64,000 nt of DNA. Source: Sordaria brevicollis. Taxonomy: Eukaryota > Ascomycota > Sordariomycetes > Sordariales > Sordariaceae. Every line of letters starts with the position of its first letter. Position 1 is the first letter of the stretch. The stretch lies in assembly GCA_033439795.1 (NCBI GenBank), contig JAUTDP010000014.1, positions 992,001 through 1,056,000 on the forward strand, written 5' to 3'. The position numbers and the translations under genes were made by a program. Below the pieces are notes generated by a model. That model had not been told where the DNA came from and searched no databases. It saw nothing but the letters and a program-made list of their open reading frames with translations. Positions 10,963-22,316 of the stretch are shown here, one piece after another.

Positions 10963-12513
10963 ATGACGACGCCCGTCGAACCCGCCACCCGCAAGAGGGT
11001 GTTGAAAGTTATCTTCTTTTCTCTGTTACTAGACTTGGTACGTGCAGTATTGCGCCCCGAACCACTTTGGACCAACACGGAAACACAACTAACAGAAGAT
11101 CAATATTCAGATATCCTTTACCTTTATTCTTCCATTATTCCCAAAGCTACTCGAGTTCTACCGCAACGTCGAAGCTCCCCTCGACCCTTCGGCTCCCCCA
11201 TCCAAGACTCTTCTCTCCAATGTCTTGGGCTACCTTAACACTTACAAGGCTGCCTTTGCGCGACCAATTGACTCGCGATATGATATTGTTCTGCTCGGCG
11301 GCGCCTTGGGGAGTCTCTTTTCGTATGTCACAGGCTCCACTGTCACTATAATTGACTTTTGCTAACCCATCTTCTTGGCGCCAGCCTCCTCCAAGCCATC
11401 GCCTCCCCCATAATCGGCCACTTCTCCGATCGCTATGGCCGCCGCACCGCCCTCCTCCTCAGCATGACGGGCAATATCTTGTCAGTCCTCCTCTGGGTCA
11501 TGGCCACCGACTTCCGCACCTTCCTCGCCTCGCGCATCGTCGGCGGTCTCTCCGAAGGCAACGTCCAGCTCGCCACGGCCATCGCAACCGACATCTCGGA
11601 CCCTTCTAAGCGCGGCTCGACCATGGCCCTCATAGGCGCCTGTTTCTCCATCGCCTTCACCTTTGGCCCTGCTTTGGGCGCCTGGCTGAGCTCTTTCAGC
11701 ACCGTGGCCGCCAACCCCTTCGCGACGGCTGCTGGAGTTTCTTTGACTTTGATCGTCGTCGAGACGTTATACCTCTATTTCTGTCTTCCCGAGACATTGC
11801 CGGCACTGACCCAAAATACTGGACCTACTGGCGCCCAGGTTAACGTCAACGGCACCGAAACCACCCCCGAAGAGAAGAACAAACCCGCAGCAGCTACTCA
11901 CGTCGCGACAGCAGTCCAGCGCACCAACTCGCACTTCCTCCTCAACCTCACCCACCTAACCTTCCTCCTCTTCTTCTCCGGAATGGAGTTTTCCCTGCCG
12001 TTCATGACCTACGACCTTTTCGCTTACGACTCGGCCAAAAACGGTCGTCTTTTGGGATTCGTCGGACTCATCGCCTCCATCCTCCAAGGCGGCGTCATCC
12101 GTCGCTTGCCTCCCCTTCTTTCCGTCCGTATCGGCGTAGTAGCGTGCTTGTTGGCGTTCATCATGCTTGGCCGCATTACTTCTGTGGGTGGACTGTATGG
12201 TGCGGCGACCCTGCTGGCGACTACGTCTGCGACGGTTGTCACAGGGCTGAATGCGCTTAGCAGCTTTGAGTCGCATGAGGGTGAGAGAGGAGGGAAGCTC
12301 GGGATGTTGAGGAGTTGGGGACAGCTCGGACGCGGACTGGGCCCGGTGTTGTTTACGAGCGTGTATTGGTGGGCGGGCAGAGAGGTTGCGTATGGGATTG
12401 GTGCGTTGGGGATGAGCTGGGTGGCGCTATTGGTGTTGTATGCGTTGAAGACGCCGCCGGGGAGTGAGAGGGTGAAGACTGCTAAGGTAGCAGAGGAGAA
12501 GAAAGAGTTGTAA
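10963..12513 (+). CDS. MFS transporter, MFSD10/TETRAN-like
   Basis: This is a major facilitator related to animal MFSD10 (tetracycline-transporter-like) and bacterial TetA-type drug/H+ antiporters; the fungal substrate is unknown. Three exons are read: 10963-11037, 11111-11322 and 11385-12513. Introns of 73 and 62 bp have donors GTACGT and GTATGT. The product is 471 aa. The first membrane segment, FFSLLLDLISFTFILPLFP, is restored across intron 1. The second intron interrupts GGALGSLFSLLQAIASP. The MFS loop 2-3 motif A is clear in GHFSDRYGRRTALLLS. ASRIVGGLSEGNVQLATAI and IGACFSIAFTFGPALGAWL are the MFSD10-type helices 4-5. A Thr/Asn/Pro-rich cytosolic loop divides the two six-helix halves. 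Confidence 0.9.
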
Positions 12514-13108
12514 GATGTTGATGCTGAACTTGTTGTCTGTACATGGGGGGAAAAGTTGCACATATTACTTGTATCAATATTTGCTCGACTGGAGTATAAA
12601 AGCTTGGATATTCAATGATGGAGCATGACATCCGTCTGTTGGACGACTATCCAGTATTGTTTATAGGACATGCGTTTATGTTTTTCACGTAACGCAAAAA
12701 TTACTATGACTCAACCACGTACCGCGAATGTTCAAGAAATCCTTCACACTACAGTTCAATCACGGTAACTCTTGGAGATCTCCACTCTGGTGGCTTCATG
12801 TGATCATTGGGGACAGAAGCTGGCGGCGATTTTGAAGAAAAGAAAAAACCATATCCTGCAATTCATGTCATCAAACACTTCCCACTATAGTTCTTTCATT
12901 TTCACATACATAGAAATGTCAAACATCTCATGAGGGATACAAAAGAGCTCATACAAAAAGACAGATAAATGAAGAGGAGTAGAGAGAATAAAACCAAGAA
13001 GCAGAATAATTGGCAAAAGGAAGTAAGTACATAACAAGTATAACAGAAAAATACACGGCGACCAAGGTGTTACAAAGAATAAAAGACAGAAAAAGTGCAA
13101 AAAACAAA
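12514..13108. other. Intergenic region, nothing recognised
   Basis: This follows the transporter stop and runs to the tRNA gene. It is AT-leaning, with no repeat or reading frame that I can support. The right end (about 13080-13108) provides the downstream T-rich termination tract of the minus-strand tRNA. Confidence 0.5.
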
Positions 13109-13179
13109 GGGTATGACGGGACTCGAACCCGCAATCCTCAGATTAGAAGTCTGATGAGTTGCCATTACTCTACATACCC
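13109..13179 (-). tRNA. tRNA-Arg (anticodon UCU)
   Basis: The minus strand folds as a complete 71-base cloverleaf. The acceptor stem GGGTATG pairs with CATACCC and the D stem GAGT pairs with ACTC. The anticodon stem TCAGA/TCTGA encloses the loop CTTCTAA, in which the anticodon TCT reads AGA. The T arm is GCGGG-TTCGAGT-CCCGT. There is no intron. The internal promoter boxes coincide with the D and T arms. A TTTGTTTTTT tract follows at once on the minus strand, as expected for a Pol III terminator. The 3' CCA is not encoded. Confidence 0.95.
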
Positions 13180-13796
13180 GTTCTGCCATGCAGTCAGTGT
13201 GTGTTGTTGTTGGATGGGACTGCAAGTTAATGGGGTTATAAGGTGCTTGGACAGGTGGCAGGCAGGCAGGCAGGTGGACGGGAGGTCGGTTGGGATGGAA
13301 GATGGAAGGTACGCTAAGGAAGGGAGGTAAAGGGCAGTGAAGTGAATGGAAGGTGCGAATACGGTTCCTATGAGAAAACGAAGTTTGCTCCCGAGTTGTT
13401 GAGTGAATGAGCGAATACCGGTTGCCGATGTGGTGGGTGACGACATAGACACCCTTCTGGAGGCTCGAGATTCCGTTGACAGGCGAGTATGCCAGATATG
13501 ATGATTACTCGTAGTTCTAGTGTCAGTGACGGACCATATATTCATCCTCCAATATCTCGGAATTATCGCGGAGTTAGTTGGCCTTCGTTGAAGTACAACC
13601 GGGAGGTATCAAGTGGCATAGGAGGAGGCATCGACAAAATAGGGGCATTCTGAGTGAACGAAACAACAAGAGGGAATCATAAAACCTATACAACCGAGAA
13701 GAACCTAAAATCAAACCACACAATGGAGCCCTGTCCTTTCCCAGATTTCCCAGATCATTAGCAGAAGATCATCGTGAACCATGGCTATACAACCAC
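13180..13796. other. Intergenic region with short tetranucleotide repeat
   Basis: This lies between the tRNA and the stop of ipi1 (both minus strand). It contains a short GGCA microsatellite at about 13255-13275. Nothing else is recognised. Confidence 0.5.
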
Positions 13797-15037
13797 TCAA
13801 GCCTCAACCTCCTCAACCTCCTCAACCTCCTCCACCTCCTCCATCTTCTCCTCCACCACAGTCTTCACACCCTCTCCGGCCGCATTCCTCAAAACTTTAT
13901 CCAACACCGACGCCGCCCTGCCGATAACACCCCCCTCCTGCTTCGCCCCCATCACCCCCGTCTTGATGGCCGCCCTCCACTTCCTATCGAAAACCTGCTG
14001 CCTCGAGATCCTATCGGGATACATCTCCCCATCCTCATCTCTCTGCGCACCCCACAAATTCAAGTAAGCAAACGGGTTCGGCACCGTCGGCATCCTGTAG
14101 ATGCTATCCCAGTACCTCTGCTCGTCATACGGCAGCGGCGTCTCCGGCCTAAACCCAGCTTCCAAAAACTTGGCGAGGATGGTGATCTGCTTCGCCTGCG
14201 CTTCGCCGTTCTTTTTGGAGACCTTGTTGAGCGACGTCTTGGTTGCGCTGGTCCAGCCTTTTACCGATAAGGTGGAAGCGACAGAGGGGTTCCAACCGAG
14301 CATTGACGAAAAGGAGTTGAGCGTCTTGAGCCACCCGCCCGGGCAGGAGACGGTCTCGTCGGGGCAGACTTCGATGAGCCATTCGAGTACTGACAAGGTG
14401 TCGGAGCGGATGTCGGTCGACAGGTGCGTCATGCCGCCGCGGATGTACATGAGGATTTTTTCTACATGGGGGGCGACGTCGGATGGAGGAAGGGCGCGCA
14501 AGAGCTTGAGGAAGTTGGTGCGCACGTTGGCGACCGAGTCGGTGATGAGCGGCAGGAGCTTCGTCAACAAATTGGGCACGCCGACGGGGTTGAAGATGGG
14601 CTTGGAGGAGAGGTCCTTGGTTAATTGGACGAGGGCTTCTTGGCGAAGCTTGTCAGATTTGGAGTTGATGGCTTGGTTGAGGTGTTGCTTGAAGAGGCCG
14701 ACGAGATCGACGCCGTCGAGGGCGGCGAGTGTGTGTTGGTTGACGACGATGGCTGGGACATTGTTAGTGAGTGTACTCAGTATAACAAGACCCATGACAA
14801 CAAACATTTGGACTTGAAGCTCGTGTCGGTAAAGTTGGCTGCTTTGGCTTTGGCCTTGCCAACCTTCAACTTGGCTTTCTGTTGTCATGATATTTGTTAG
14901 TGAGAGTGTCCGATAAGGAAGGGGACCACATGATAGAACCAGGGGCCGTAAACAGCAACACCCCAATGAATGAATGGAAGTGAACATACGTTGAAGTCCT
15001 TCTTCTTCTCCCTCTTTTTCTTATTGCTGGAACCCAT
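13797..15037 (-). CDS. ipi1: Pre-rRNA-processing protein Ipi1 (Rix1 complex)
   Basis: Ipi1 (TEX10 in animals) acts with Rix1/Ipi2 and Ipi3 in the nucleolus and nucleoplasm during ITS2 processing and release of pre-60S particles. Exons are 15037-14990, 14878-14806 and 14752-13797. The introns have donors GTATGT and GTTTGT and CTAAC branch points. The product is 358 aa, the usual fungal length. The start is MGSSNKKKREKKKDFN, a basic N-terminus typical of the family, followed by KAKLKVGKAKAKAANFTDTS. A helical HEAT/ARM-like region follows, including TKLLPLITDSVANVRTNFL and GWLKTLNSFSSMLGW. The extreme C-terminus is a short acidic repeat of EEVEEVEEVEE. It shares a 449-bp promoter region with the LC7 gene. 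Confidence 0.94.
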
Positions 15038-15486
15038 CTTGACTGTGTTTGATAGGTATTGGCCTAAACAGTTGTTAGACGCACAGTCTCCTTCTTATCA
15101 ACGATTGCGATATGGATGTACTCACCTTGGCCCTTTGTAAGTGTATCTGTGGTGAAGCGCAGAGTGAGCGAACGAGGTGAGTTTGGAAATTTTAGCGGTG
15201 TAATGCGGCAAAATCTATGGACTGCCAAGACTTTTGGCAGCTGTCGGCCAGGGGTAACGGCAGGGGTACCTTGTTGGACAGCAGCGGCCGGCCGCTGTTG
15301 CTGCCGTTCGTTCGTTTGTTGCTTCTGGAGCTGGAGCTCTCACCGAACGAGCAAGGGAGCTCTCTCACAGCTCATCGATAGCTTCATTGAATCTCTTTCA
15401 CATATTCCTAGATCCTTGAACCGTTTGAACTTGCGCAGACCCAATTCCTCTCGCACATCTACCTCAAATCCACAGATCACCTCACA
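15038..15486. promoter_or_regulatory. Shared divergent promoter of ipi1 and LC7 with 16-bp palindrome
   Basis: This 449-bp region separates two outward-facing start codons. A perfect palindrome, CAGCGGCCGGCCGCTG, sits at 15282-15297, roughly in the middle. It could be a dimeric regulator site or may be chance in GC-rich DNA. A possible 5' UTR intron acceptor for ipi1 lies near 15060, but I do not model it. Confidence 0.45.
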
Positions 15487-16341
15487 ATGTCAGACCCAAC
15501 AGTCGGTACCCCCACCTCCCTTCACTCATCTCGACAACCTCACTAACAATATCACCAGTCACCCTCCCCCTCCGCCCACCTCGAAGAGACCCTAGGCCGT
15601 CTCTCCAAAAAGCCCGGCGTCAAGGGCGCAATTGTGCTCGACCGCGCTTCGGGTGCCATCCTCAAAACCAGCGGTCAAGTTTCCTCAATCCGAAAAGCCA
15701 AGCCCCAACCACAGCAAGCAGAGCCCTCCTCTGAATCAGTTACCGACCAGCAAGGACCATTATCACCTTCATTCCCGCCCCCTACCTCGATTGATAGCGC
15801 TGCGCAAACGACCACAGATGCCGCTCCCGGCACGGCAGTGACGACGACGGGGGAAGAGGCAGTTACTGCTGCTACACCAGCAACGTCGACGATGGTATCT
15901 TCGGGGACGGGGATGGATGGTGACCTACCTGGCGCACCTGCCGCGGCAAGCACAAGTACGGGGAATACAAGCAGCAGCAATGCACCAGTGAGCGCCTACG
16001 ATCAGAACGTCACAGAGCTCGCAGCGATGGTGTGGAGTTTTGTGTCGAATGCGGGCGATTTTGTGCAAGAGTTGGATGAGGAGGTAGGTTTGGTTTCCTT
16101 CTTTTCGCTTCCCTTACCCATCACCACCCCCACGAACAAAGGTCCTGAACTTGAGATGGAAATTGCCCGATACAGAATGTACCGGTCAAGCACGCGAAAA
16201 TAAGCTTAAATTGACGACTAACACGCTGCAAAACAGGACGAGCTCAAACTCTTCCGACTACGAACAAGAAAGCAGGAGCTCGTGATTGTGCCTGATGCCA
16301 AATACTTGCTTGTTGTTTTCCATGATACTCCTCCGGCATGA
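15487..16341 (+). CDS. Dynein light chain, roadblock/LC7 family, with long Ser/Thr-rich insert
   Basis: LC7 dimers bind the dynein intermediate chain in the cytoplasmic motor. I read exon 1 at 15487-15505, exon 2 at 15587-16083 and exon 3 at 16237-16341, giving 206 aa. The N-terminal half of the domain is TLGRLSKKPGVKGAIVLD. The C-terminal half is in exon 3: DELKLFRLRTRKQELVIVPD then AKYLLVVFHDTPPA. Between them, residues about 50-135 are a Ser/Thr/Ala/Gln-rich stretch that roughly doubles the usual length of about 100 aa. The exon 2 acceptor is ambiguous. AG at 15585-15586 and AG at 15593-15594 (CCCTAG) both keep frame; the better-looking CACCAG at 15558 does not. Intron 2 (153 bp) is supported by a CTAAC branch and exact domain continuity. 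Confidence 0.85.
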
Positions 16342-17939
16342 GCAACAGTAATCTCACTCGAACAGTTTTGAGCTGAGTAGAACGCTGGCAGGAAGTGACG
16401 TTCTACGTTTCGCTTTAGACGCAGCGTGCGTGTGTGGTACTGATAAACTTCATCGACGGGCGCGATGCGATCATTCATGGTGAATGGTCCCGCCAAGAAA
16501 CGGGACGATTTGGGACGAAGTCGGGATATGGGATGGGACGACGACGACAACAACAACAACAACAACTTCATCAATCTGACACTCCCAACCCTCCGCAAAC
16601 CTCAATGTTCGGTTCCCGAAGGACCTCTTTCTATTTTTCATGGCAGCATAACGGCACACCAAGCGGACGACAGTTTCCCGATCGAGTAACAAGAAGACAA
16701 GGGGAGCGGGCGCACATAAGGCAGATGTTACGGCTCCCATCCGCAACCATTTTGGGATTAGGATCGTGTGTGCGGCGGTTGTTTCAACATGGGTGGTTTG
16801 GTTTGCATGAATGAGCATAAGGCGTAGGGCATGAAAAAGGCGTAAGGCTCTGACGGGCAGATCTGTTTCGCATAGCAAACAGTGAGTTTTATCATTGGGT
16901 GTGTGTGCCGCGTTTGAGAAAGGGTGGTGGGTGGGTTAATCAGAGAAGGCGCAAGAAGAAAGGGAGCTAGATGGGTGGATGATTGACGATTGGAAGGGCT
17001 CATGAGAATGCCGGATGATTTGATAGATACCCTTCCGCAACGAGATTACATGTTGTTATCAAAAGGGCGGCAGACAAGTGCTTGTTCAAGTACGACTGTT
17101 TGGCAGCGGCACGTCGCCGTTCCCGCCGTCTAATCATTTAGCGCAACAAATTAGACGCCGCTCTCGAACTGAACAACATCGCTTAACACCCATTCATTGA
17201 CACTCATTCTTCCATTGATTCTCAGTCAAACTTTCCAATCGGACTCCATCAGATATAATTACCAAAAGCCGTCGTCCCCCGGGTCGTCGAACAAGCGCGG
17301 CAAACGCCGTGATCAGTTGTGAGAGTCATAGGGATGGTTGGTCCGGCCGGCATCTGTGTGTAGTGGGCACCTGTGTTTCAGAAATGATCCTTGTAAGCCG
17401 CTTTCCCCAGGTTGAGATGATGGAGGTTAGGTAGGCCCTGAACACATCACCATGGCTTTCGGAGTAACCAAGCATCACCTATCAAGCAAAGCACCTCTCC
17501 TCTATACCTATGATGACAGCTGAAAGGCATGAAAAACATGAAGGTCCTTGTCAGCCTGCGAGATTGCGGCGTCGATTGTGTTTTATTGTCATGACTGCAA
17601 TTTTGCGCAACAACCGTTGTAGGTCAGATTTACCGTGACACACACGTGTAGTGGTTTTGTAGGGCGGTTCCCTGCTGTCGCAATACTGGATGAAAGCCCC
17701 CCTGGATATCGCTTGGGATCTCCGAGTAGAGACGACCACATGGAAGCTTTGGCGATCCTGAATTCTCTTCTAGGGTATTATTTGGTCATTTAATGCCTAG
17801 CGTTGATGAACCAAAGTCCAAAACCGGCATTTGAGCATGAAATGTAGGAGTAAAGTCTGAAGCAGCCGTCGAGAGGTGACGTTCATCAGCGTGGAGCGTG
17901 CGAGAGGACTGGGGTCACAAAGGGGGGAACTTCCCGTCG
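16342..17939. other. Intergenic region bordering a RIP-mutated transposon
   Basis: No gene is recognised. A CAA/CGA trinucleotide run lies near 16540-16565. GC content is normal up to 17,939, so the mutated block begins sharply at the transposon inverted repeat. Confidence 0.5.
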
Positions 17940-17993
17940 CTGTGTGTTGAAAACGAGGTGTCAGTCCCCACTTTGCACGGGCACCCCCCTTTA
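17940..17993 (+). repeat. Left terminal inverted repeat of transposon
   Basis: It begins CTGTGTGTTGAAAACGAGG, then GTCAGTCCCCACTTTGC, and ends CCCCCCTTTA. It pairs with 22,317-22,370 at 53 of 54 bases; the difference is a single G/A transition. Its inner 30 bases resemble the start of the element at 58,264 (shared GTCAGTCCCCACT). Confidence 0.9.
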
Positions 17994-18207
17994 CAGACAT
18001 ACACGTAAAATCTATTCATACGTAATAACCCCAAACCTTCAAACTCCTATATTATTACCAAATTTGAGGGTATTTACATTCTGATTACTATTCTAAGCTC
18101 GTATAAATACCCCGCATCGTTCAAAATCAATATTAAAAGATCCCAGTTAACCCGCTAGTCTATTTAGAATCCGCTTTATATTTAGTACCGCTACCCCCGC
18201 TCCCGCT

Positions 18208-20873
18208 ATACCTCCTAAAAAACGTACCGCTAACGATAACGATAATAATAATAATAACCGTTAATATTCGAAGCGGCTATTATAACTTAACGCCCGTTTA
18301 AAAGAAATTAATACCGAATTTAAAAATAAAGGAAAATAGGAGCGAAATAATAGGGACGGGGATAGGGATAACGAAAGGACCTTAGGAAAATTAACGCCTA
18401 TTCGAGCCCTCTATATTATTCTTAAGAATAATAATAAGAATAAAAAAACGATTATTAAATTAAAGAAGAATATTATTATTAGTAAGTAACCTATTTAATA
18501 TATTATATTTAATTTAAAAATTAAATTTAAAATATTAATTCCCTCTTCGACCGCCCCCCCTCCTCGACTTCAACTTTATCGTCCTCAATTAGCCTCTAAC
18601 GTAAGCGTAAGTACGGCTAACGGTATAATAGAGGAAGAGGATTATAATAAATAATAAGAAGATTAATAAGAAAATTAATAAAACGAAGTCGAAATTATTA
18701 AAATAATACTTCGCGCCGCGCCCTCTCTTCGGTCCCTTCGTATTATTAAAAAATCGCGCAAATTAGCTTCGGCTCCCCTAACGCCGCCGCCGATTCTAGA
18801 TTTTCTAAATATCCTATTTATATATAATATTCAATAGGTAGCGGATATATAATTTAACCGCCTATTGGTTAAACCTGGCAAATTACCCACCTTTGTTTCG
18901 AATAACCGGGTCCCCGTCGAAAGAAATTCCGATAATACCGTTAATATTAATAACGATTCTAATACCTTTGGCCTTACTCTATTAGATCGAATATAAAAAG
19001 TCGAAAATAGTATTATAAATATTATTTATAACGAATATGAATTTTTAAGTATAAATCCCACTATTTTTATATAATACGTAAATTAATCGGTTAATATATT
19101 AAAAATAATTAAGAATAGGAAAAGTATAACGCTATTTTAATTACGTATTTTATTTAAAAAGGATGACCTAATTATATTATTTAAGTTTTATAATATTATT
19201 AAAATATTATATAGTTTATTTAAAGAGTCCGCTAAATAGTATTTTATTATAATTATTATTTACCTTTGTATAATTAAAGGATTTTAATAGCGGTAAAATA
19301 CTATTTCTATTATAAATATACTAATACTTTCTAAAGTTATTTCTTTTATTAAAAAGTTCGTATAATTATAATTACGGTTTTAATCCTATTAACCCTCCTT
19401 TTTATATTAATCCTCTATACCCGCTACGTTTACCCTCGCCGGTTCTAACACTTTTATTAATATTTTTAGATAATCGGCTATATTTATTAATATTTTTAAA
19501 TAATTTATTAAATTGAATAAAAAGAAGACTATAACTAATTCGATAATAGAAGAATTTATAACGTATTACGTACGTAATTGTAAAGAAATGCGTTAAAATA
19601 AAGAACGGGTTACCTTAATATATAAGGATTTAAGTAAAGTATAGGGATATAATAAAGGTTATAAATATAAAAATTATTATAAAGGTAACGAATATTATTA
19701 ATATTTTTTTTTTTCTAATTTTAAATATTATTACTTATTAATATTAAAAGACTTTATCGATTAAATATATACTATTATTTAAAAGCGCGCTACTATAAAT
19801 TAACTTTTAGCCTTTATTATAGGACGTTAATTCGATTCTAAATATAAATCCTCCTCTTCCGGTACGCAAATAATTTAATAATTAAATTTATAACTATTTT
19901 AATAATTTCTACTATATAGCGCATTAGGGTCGAAATATAGTAGTAGCGGGGTAGGATATATACTTATACCCTAAATTTTTAATATTTTTTTTTAAAACGG
20001 TTATTAAAATAGTAATAATAATAATACGATACTAATTATAGCCTTTATAACCTTTATTAACGTTAGTAATATAGGTATAGGTAATATAAATATAATAATT
20101 AAACTTACCCTATTTACTTTACCTACTGCGATTACGACCGCGATTAATTCCCGCGCTAATAATAATCGAATTAGTAATAACGACCCTTTACCCTCTTCCC
20201 TTCCTTTATTATTATTATTAAATAAATTATTAAAATCCTTTATTACCGATTTTATAAAGTAATTAATATTTTAATACGCGCCTAGAACTAATAAAAATTA
20301 AAGTTTACGTAATACGTTATTTAATATCCAAAAATCCCTTATATCCGGCCGGCTTTCCTTCTACTATACGTATAACTTCCTTAAGTAATAGTATTTTACT
20401 TATAGGGTTAATAAGGGTATTTATATAGTAATTAAAAAAAGGATTAAAGAATTTCTTTATTTCGAAAAGGATTATATTTAACGGTCGTCGTTATTATTAT
20501 TATTATTACTATTATTACCGCGGGCGGTACTAATTCCTAAATAATAAGTTCTAACGCCTTCGCTACCCGAAATTATAAATCCCAAATTATTATTATAGGG
20601 TAAATCCTATCCGTTTATTTAATTATAATTGTATTTTATTAATTATTGTATTTACCAAACTCGTCCCTCCCTTAAAATTCGCTTTAGTAAAACGTATATA
20701 ATTACCGTGGCCTACTCCTTATTGAATAAAAATAAAAGGATAACGATAATACTATTTATATTAATTTTATTAACGAAAATAACGATAAAGAGATTAATTT
20801 AAATAATAGCCCGCGTACCGATTACGACGACGACGAGACTGCAATTAAAATTAATAATAATAATAAGCTTTGA
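18208..20873 (+). pseudogene. Fossil ORF of unknown function inside the transposon
   Basis: Starting at ATA (former ATG) 18,208, the frame reads I-PPKKRTANDN, then a short Asn run, then YSKRLL*LNARLKEINTEF, with stops only where CAA or CAG would mutate to TAA or TAG. Further coding relics occur to about 20,873, where a frame ends NSPRTDYDDDETAIKINNN and a stop. The two ends are not in the same frame, so introns or indels lie between. The basic start (PPKKR) could be a nuclear-targeting signal. The element at 58,264 preserves the same beginning (SKQIL*FNARIKRVNTGL), so the protein was a real component of the family. I do not recognise it. It is not the DDE transposase, which lies on the other strand. 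Confidence 0.6.
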
Positions 20874-21149
20874 GGGATTTTTTTATATAAAAGGGGGATT
20901 CTACATTCTAATCTATTATTATAAATAATAATACTTTTATATTTCTAATAGTAAATTTAGTATTTTTAGTACGTTTAATACATTTTATACATTATGGGAT
21001 TTTTTTTCGTAATTCGATAATAATCAACTTCGAATATATTTAAAACGGTATATCTATTATATAAAATAATATCCTTATATAATTATTCCCGTTATTATTA
21101 ATTCGTATAATTAATCCTTATATAATATAATATAATTTTTATTATTATC

Positions 21150-22195
21150 GATATTATTACGGAAGGGTACGTTTACCTAGCGGTAGTACCCGCGTATAAT
21201 ATCGATCCGCTACTCTACTTCCCGCGCGACCTTTTTTAAAAAACCTTTAAATTCTTTATTATTTAGCGTATTACTATTAATATACTAATACTACCGTTGT
21301 ATATAAGCCTTTATATTATTAAAATATACTTCAATAGGGTTAAAATTTAGAGAGTATAGTAGTAAAAATTATAATAGCACACTTTTATTATCGTATATAA
21401 TTTTAATAGAGGGGTCTTTATATTATAATATATTATTTATTATTAATATATTATAATAACTAAGGAACGGATTTATTTTAGGTAATACCTCCTCTTCTAA
21501 TTAAATAATAAAACCGGTCGTATTTATTACTCTTTTATAATATAATATATTAATAAAGTTATCTACAGTTATTATTAGTAATAAATAGAACCGTTTCTCC
21601 CTAGTAAGCGTATTCTTTATAATTAGCGCTATACCTTTTAATACCTATTTAATATAACGAACGCTATCCCTCTTATTAACGCCAAATTTATTATAAAATA
21701 CGAATATCTCCGTTAAAAACGTAGAAACCTTCTTTAATTAATTTAACCGTAATAATTCGTTACGTTAAAAAGCCTTATACGCCATCTTTTTATTAATTTA
21801 TTCGGAAGCTTTTAATTACTTTAATATAGCGCTCGTTAATATATATATATCTATTTTAATAGCTAAATAGTATTGTATTTCATCGAGGTATAAATCGGGC
21901 TTATAGCGAAGGAATTCGAGAACTTCCTATACGACTAATAATTAAATACTCTATTAGGGTATTTAAAATCTATAACTATTATTCACCTCTATAATTATTA
22001 GCGTTAATATTATTACATTATATTTCGAATTACTTTAAGGGTATAATTTACCGGTAATATCGAAGTTTCGTTTTAACCTCTAAATTTAGTACTCGCTTAT
22101 ATTAACGGATTGCGCGATTTTACGTAGATGTTCGCTAGCCGTTAGTATTATATAGATACTTTGGCGCTGCCTCTTATTATTGCGTATTTTTATGG
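21150..22195 (-). pseudogene. RIP-inactivated Tc1/mariner-like (DDE_3) transposase
   Basis: On the minus strand, the frame reads from near 22,195 as KIRNNKRQRQ followed by LTASEHLRKIAQSVNISE, a helix-turn-helix DNA-binding segment of Tc1 type. Farther on, near 21,420-21,480, VLIINNIS corresponds to the second catalytic Asp block (usually MDNA, with RIP turning Asp codons into Asn). Near 21,310-21,360, LLYSLNFNPIEVYFNNIKA corresponds to the PPYSPDLNPIE block holding the final Asp/Glu. Many TAA/TAG codons interrupt it, so it cannot be functional. Boundaries are approximate. The order HTH, D, D/E and the length of about 340 codons fit a fungal Tc1/mariner transposase. Confidence 0.8.
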
Positions 22196-22316
22196 TTATA
22201 CTGATTATACATCGCGAGAGCTTCAAAATCCGACCAAAATTAGTAGATTTGGTAGTAAAACCGCGGAGATATTCAACTTTTACGATTCACGATATCTGTT
22301 TTAATGTAGTATTGTA

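Noticed and set aside
10707..11351. 214-codon plus-strand frame before the MFS transporter
   Set aside because: It overlaps transporter exons 1-2 in another frame and shows no family features; the spliced MFS model is in clear agreement with the family.
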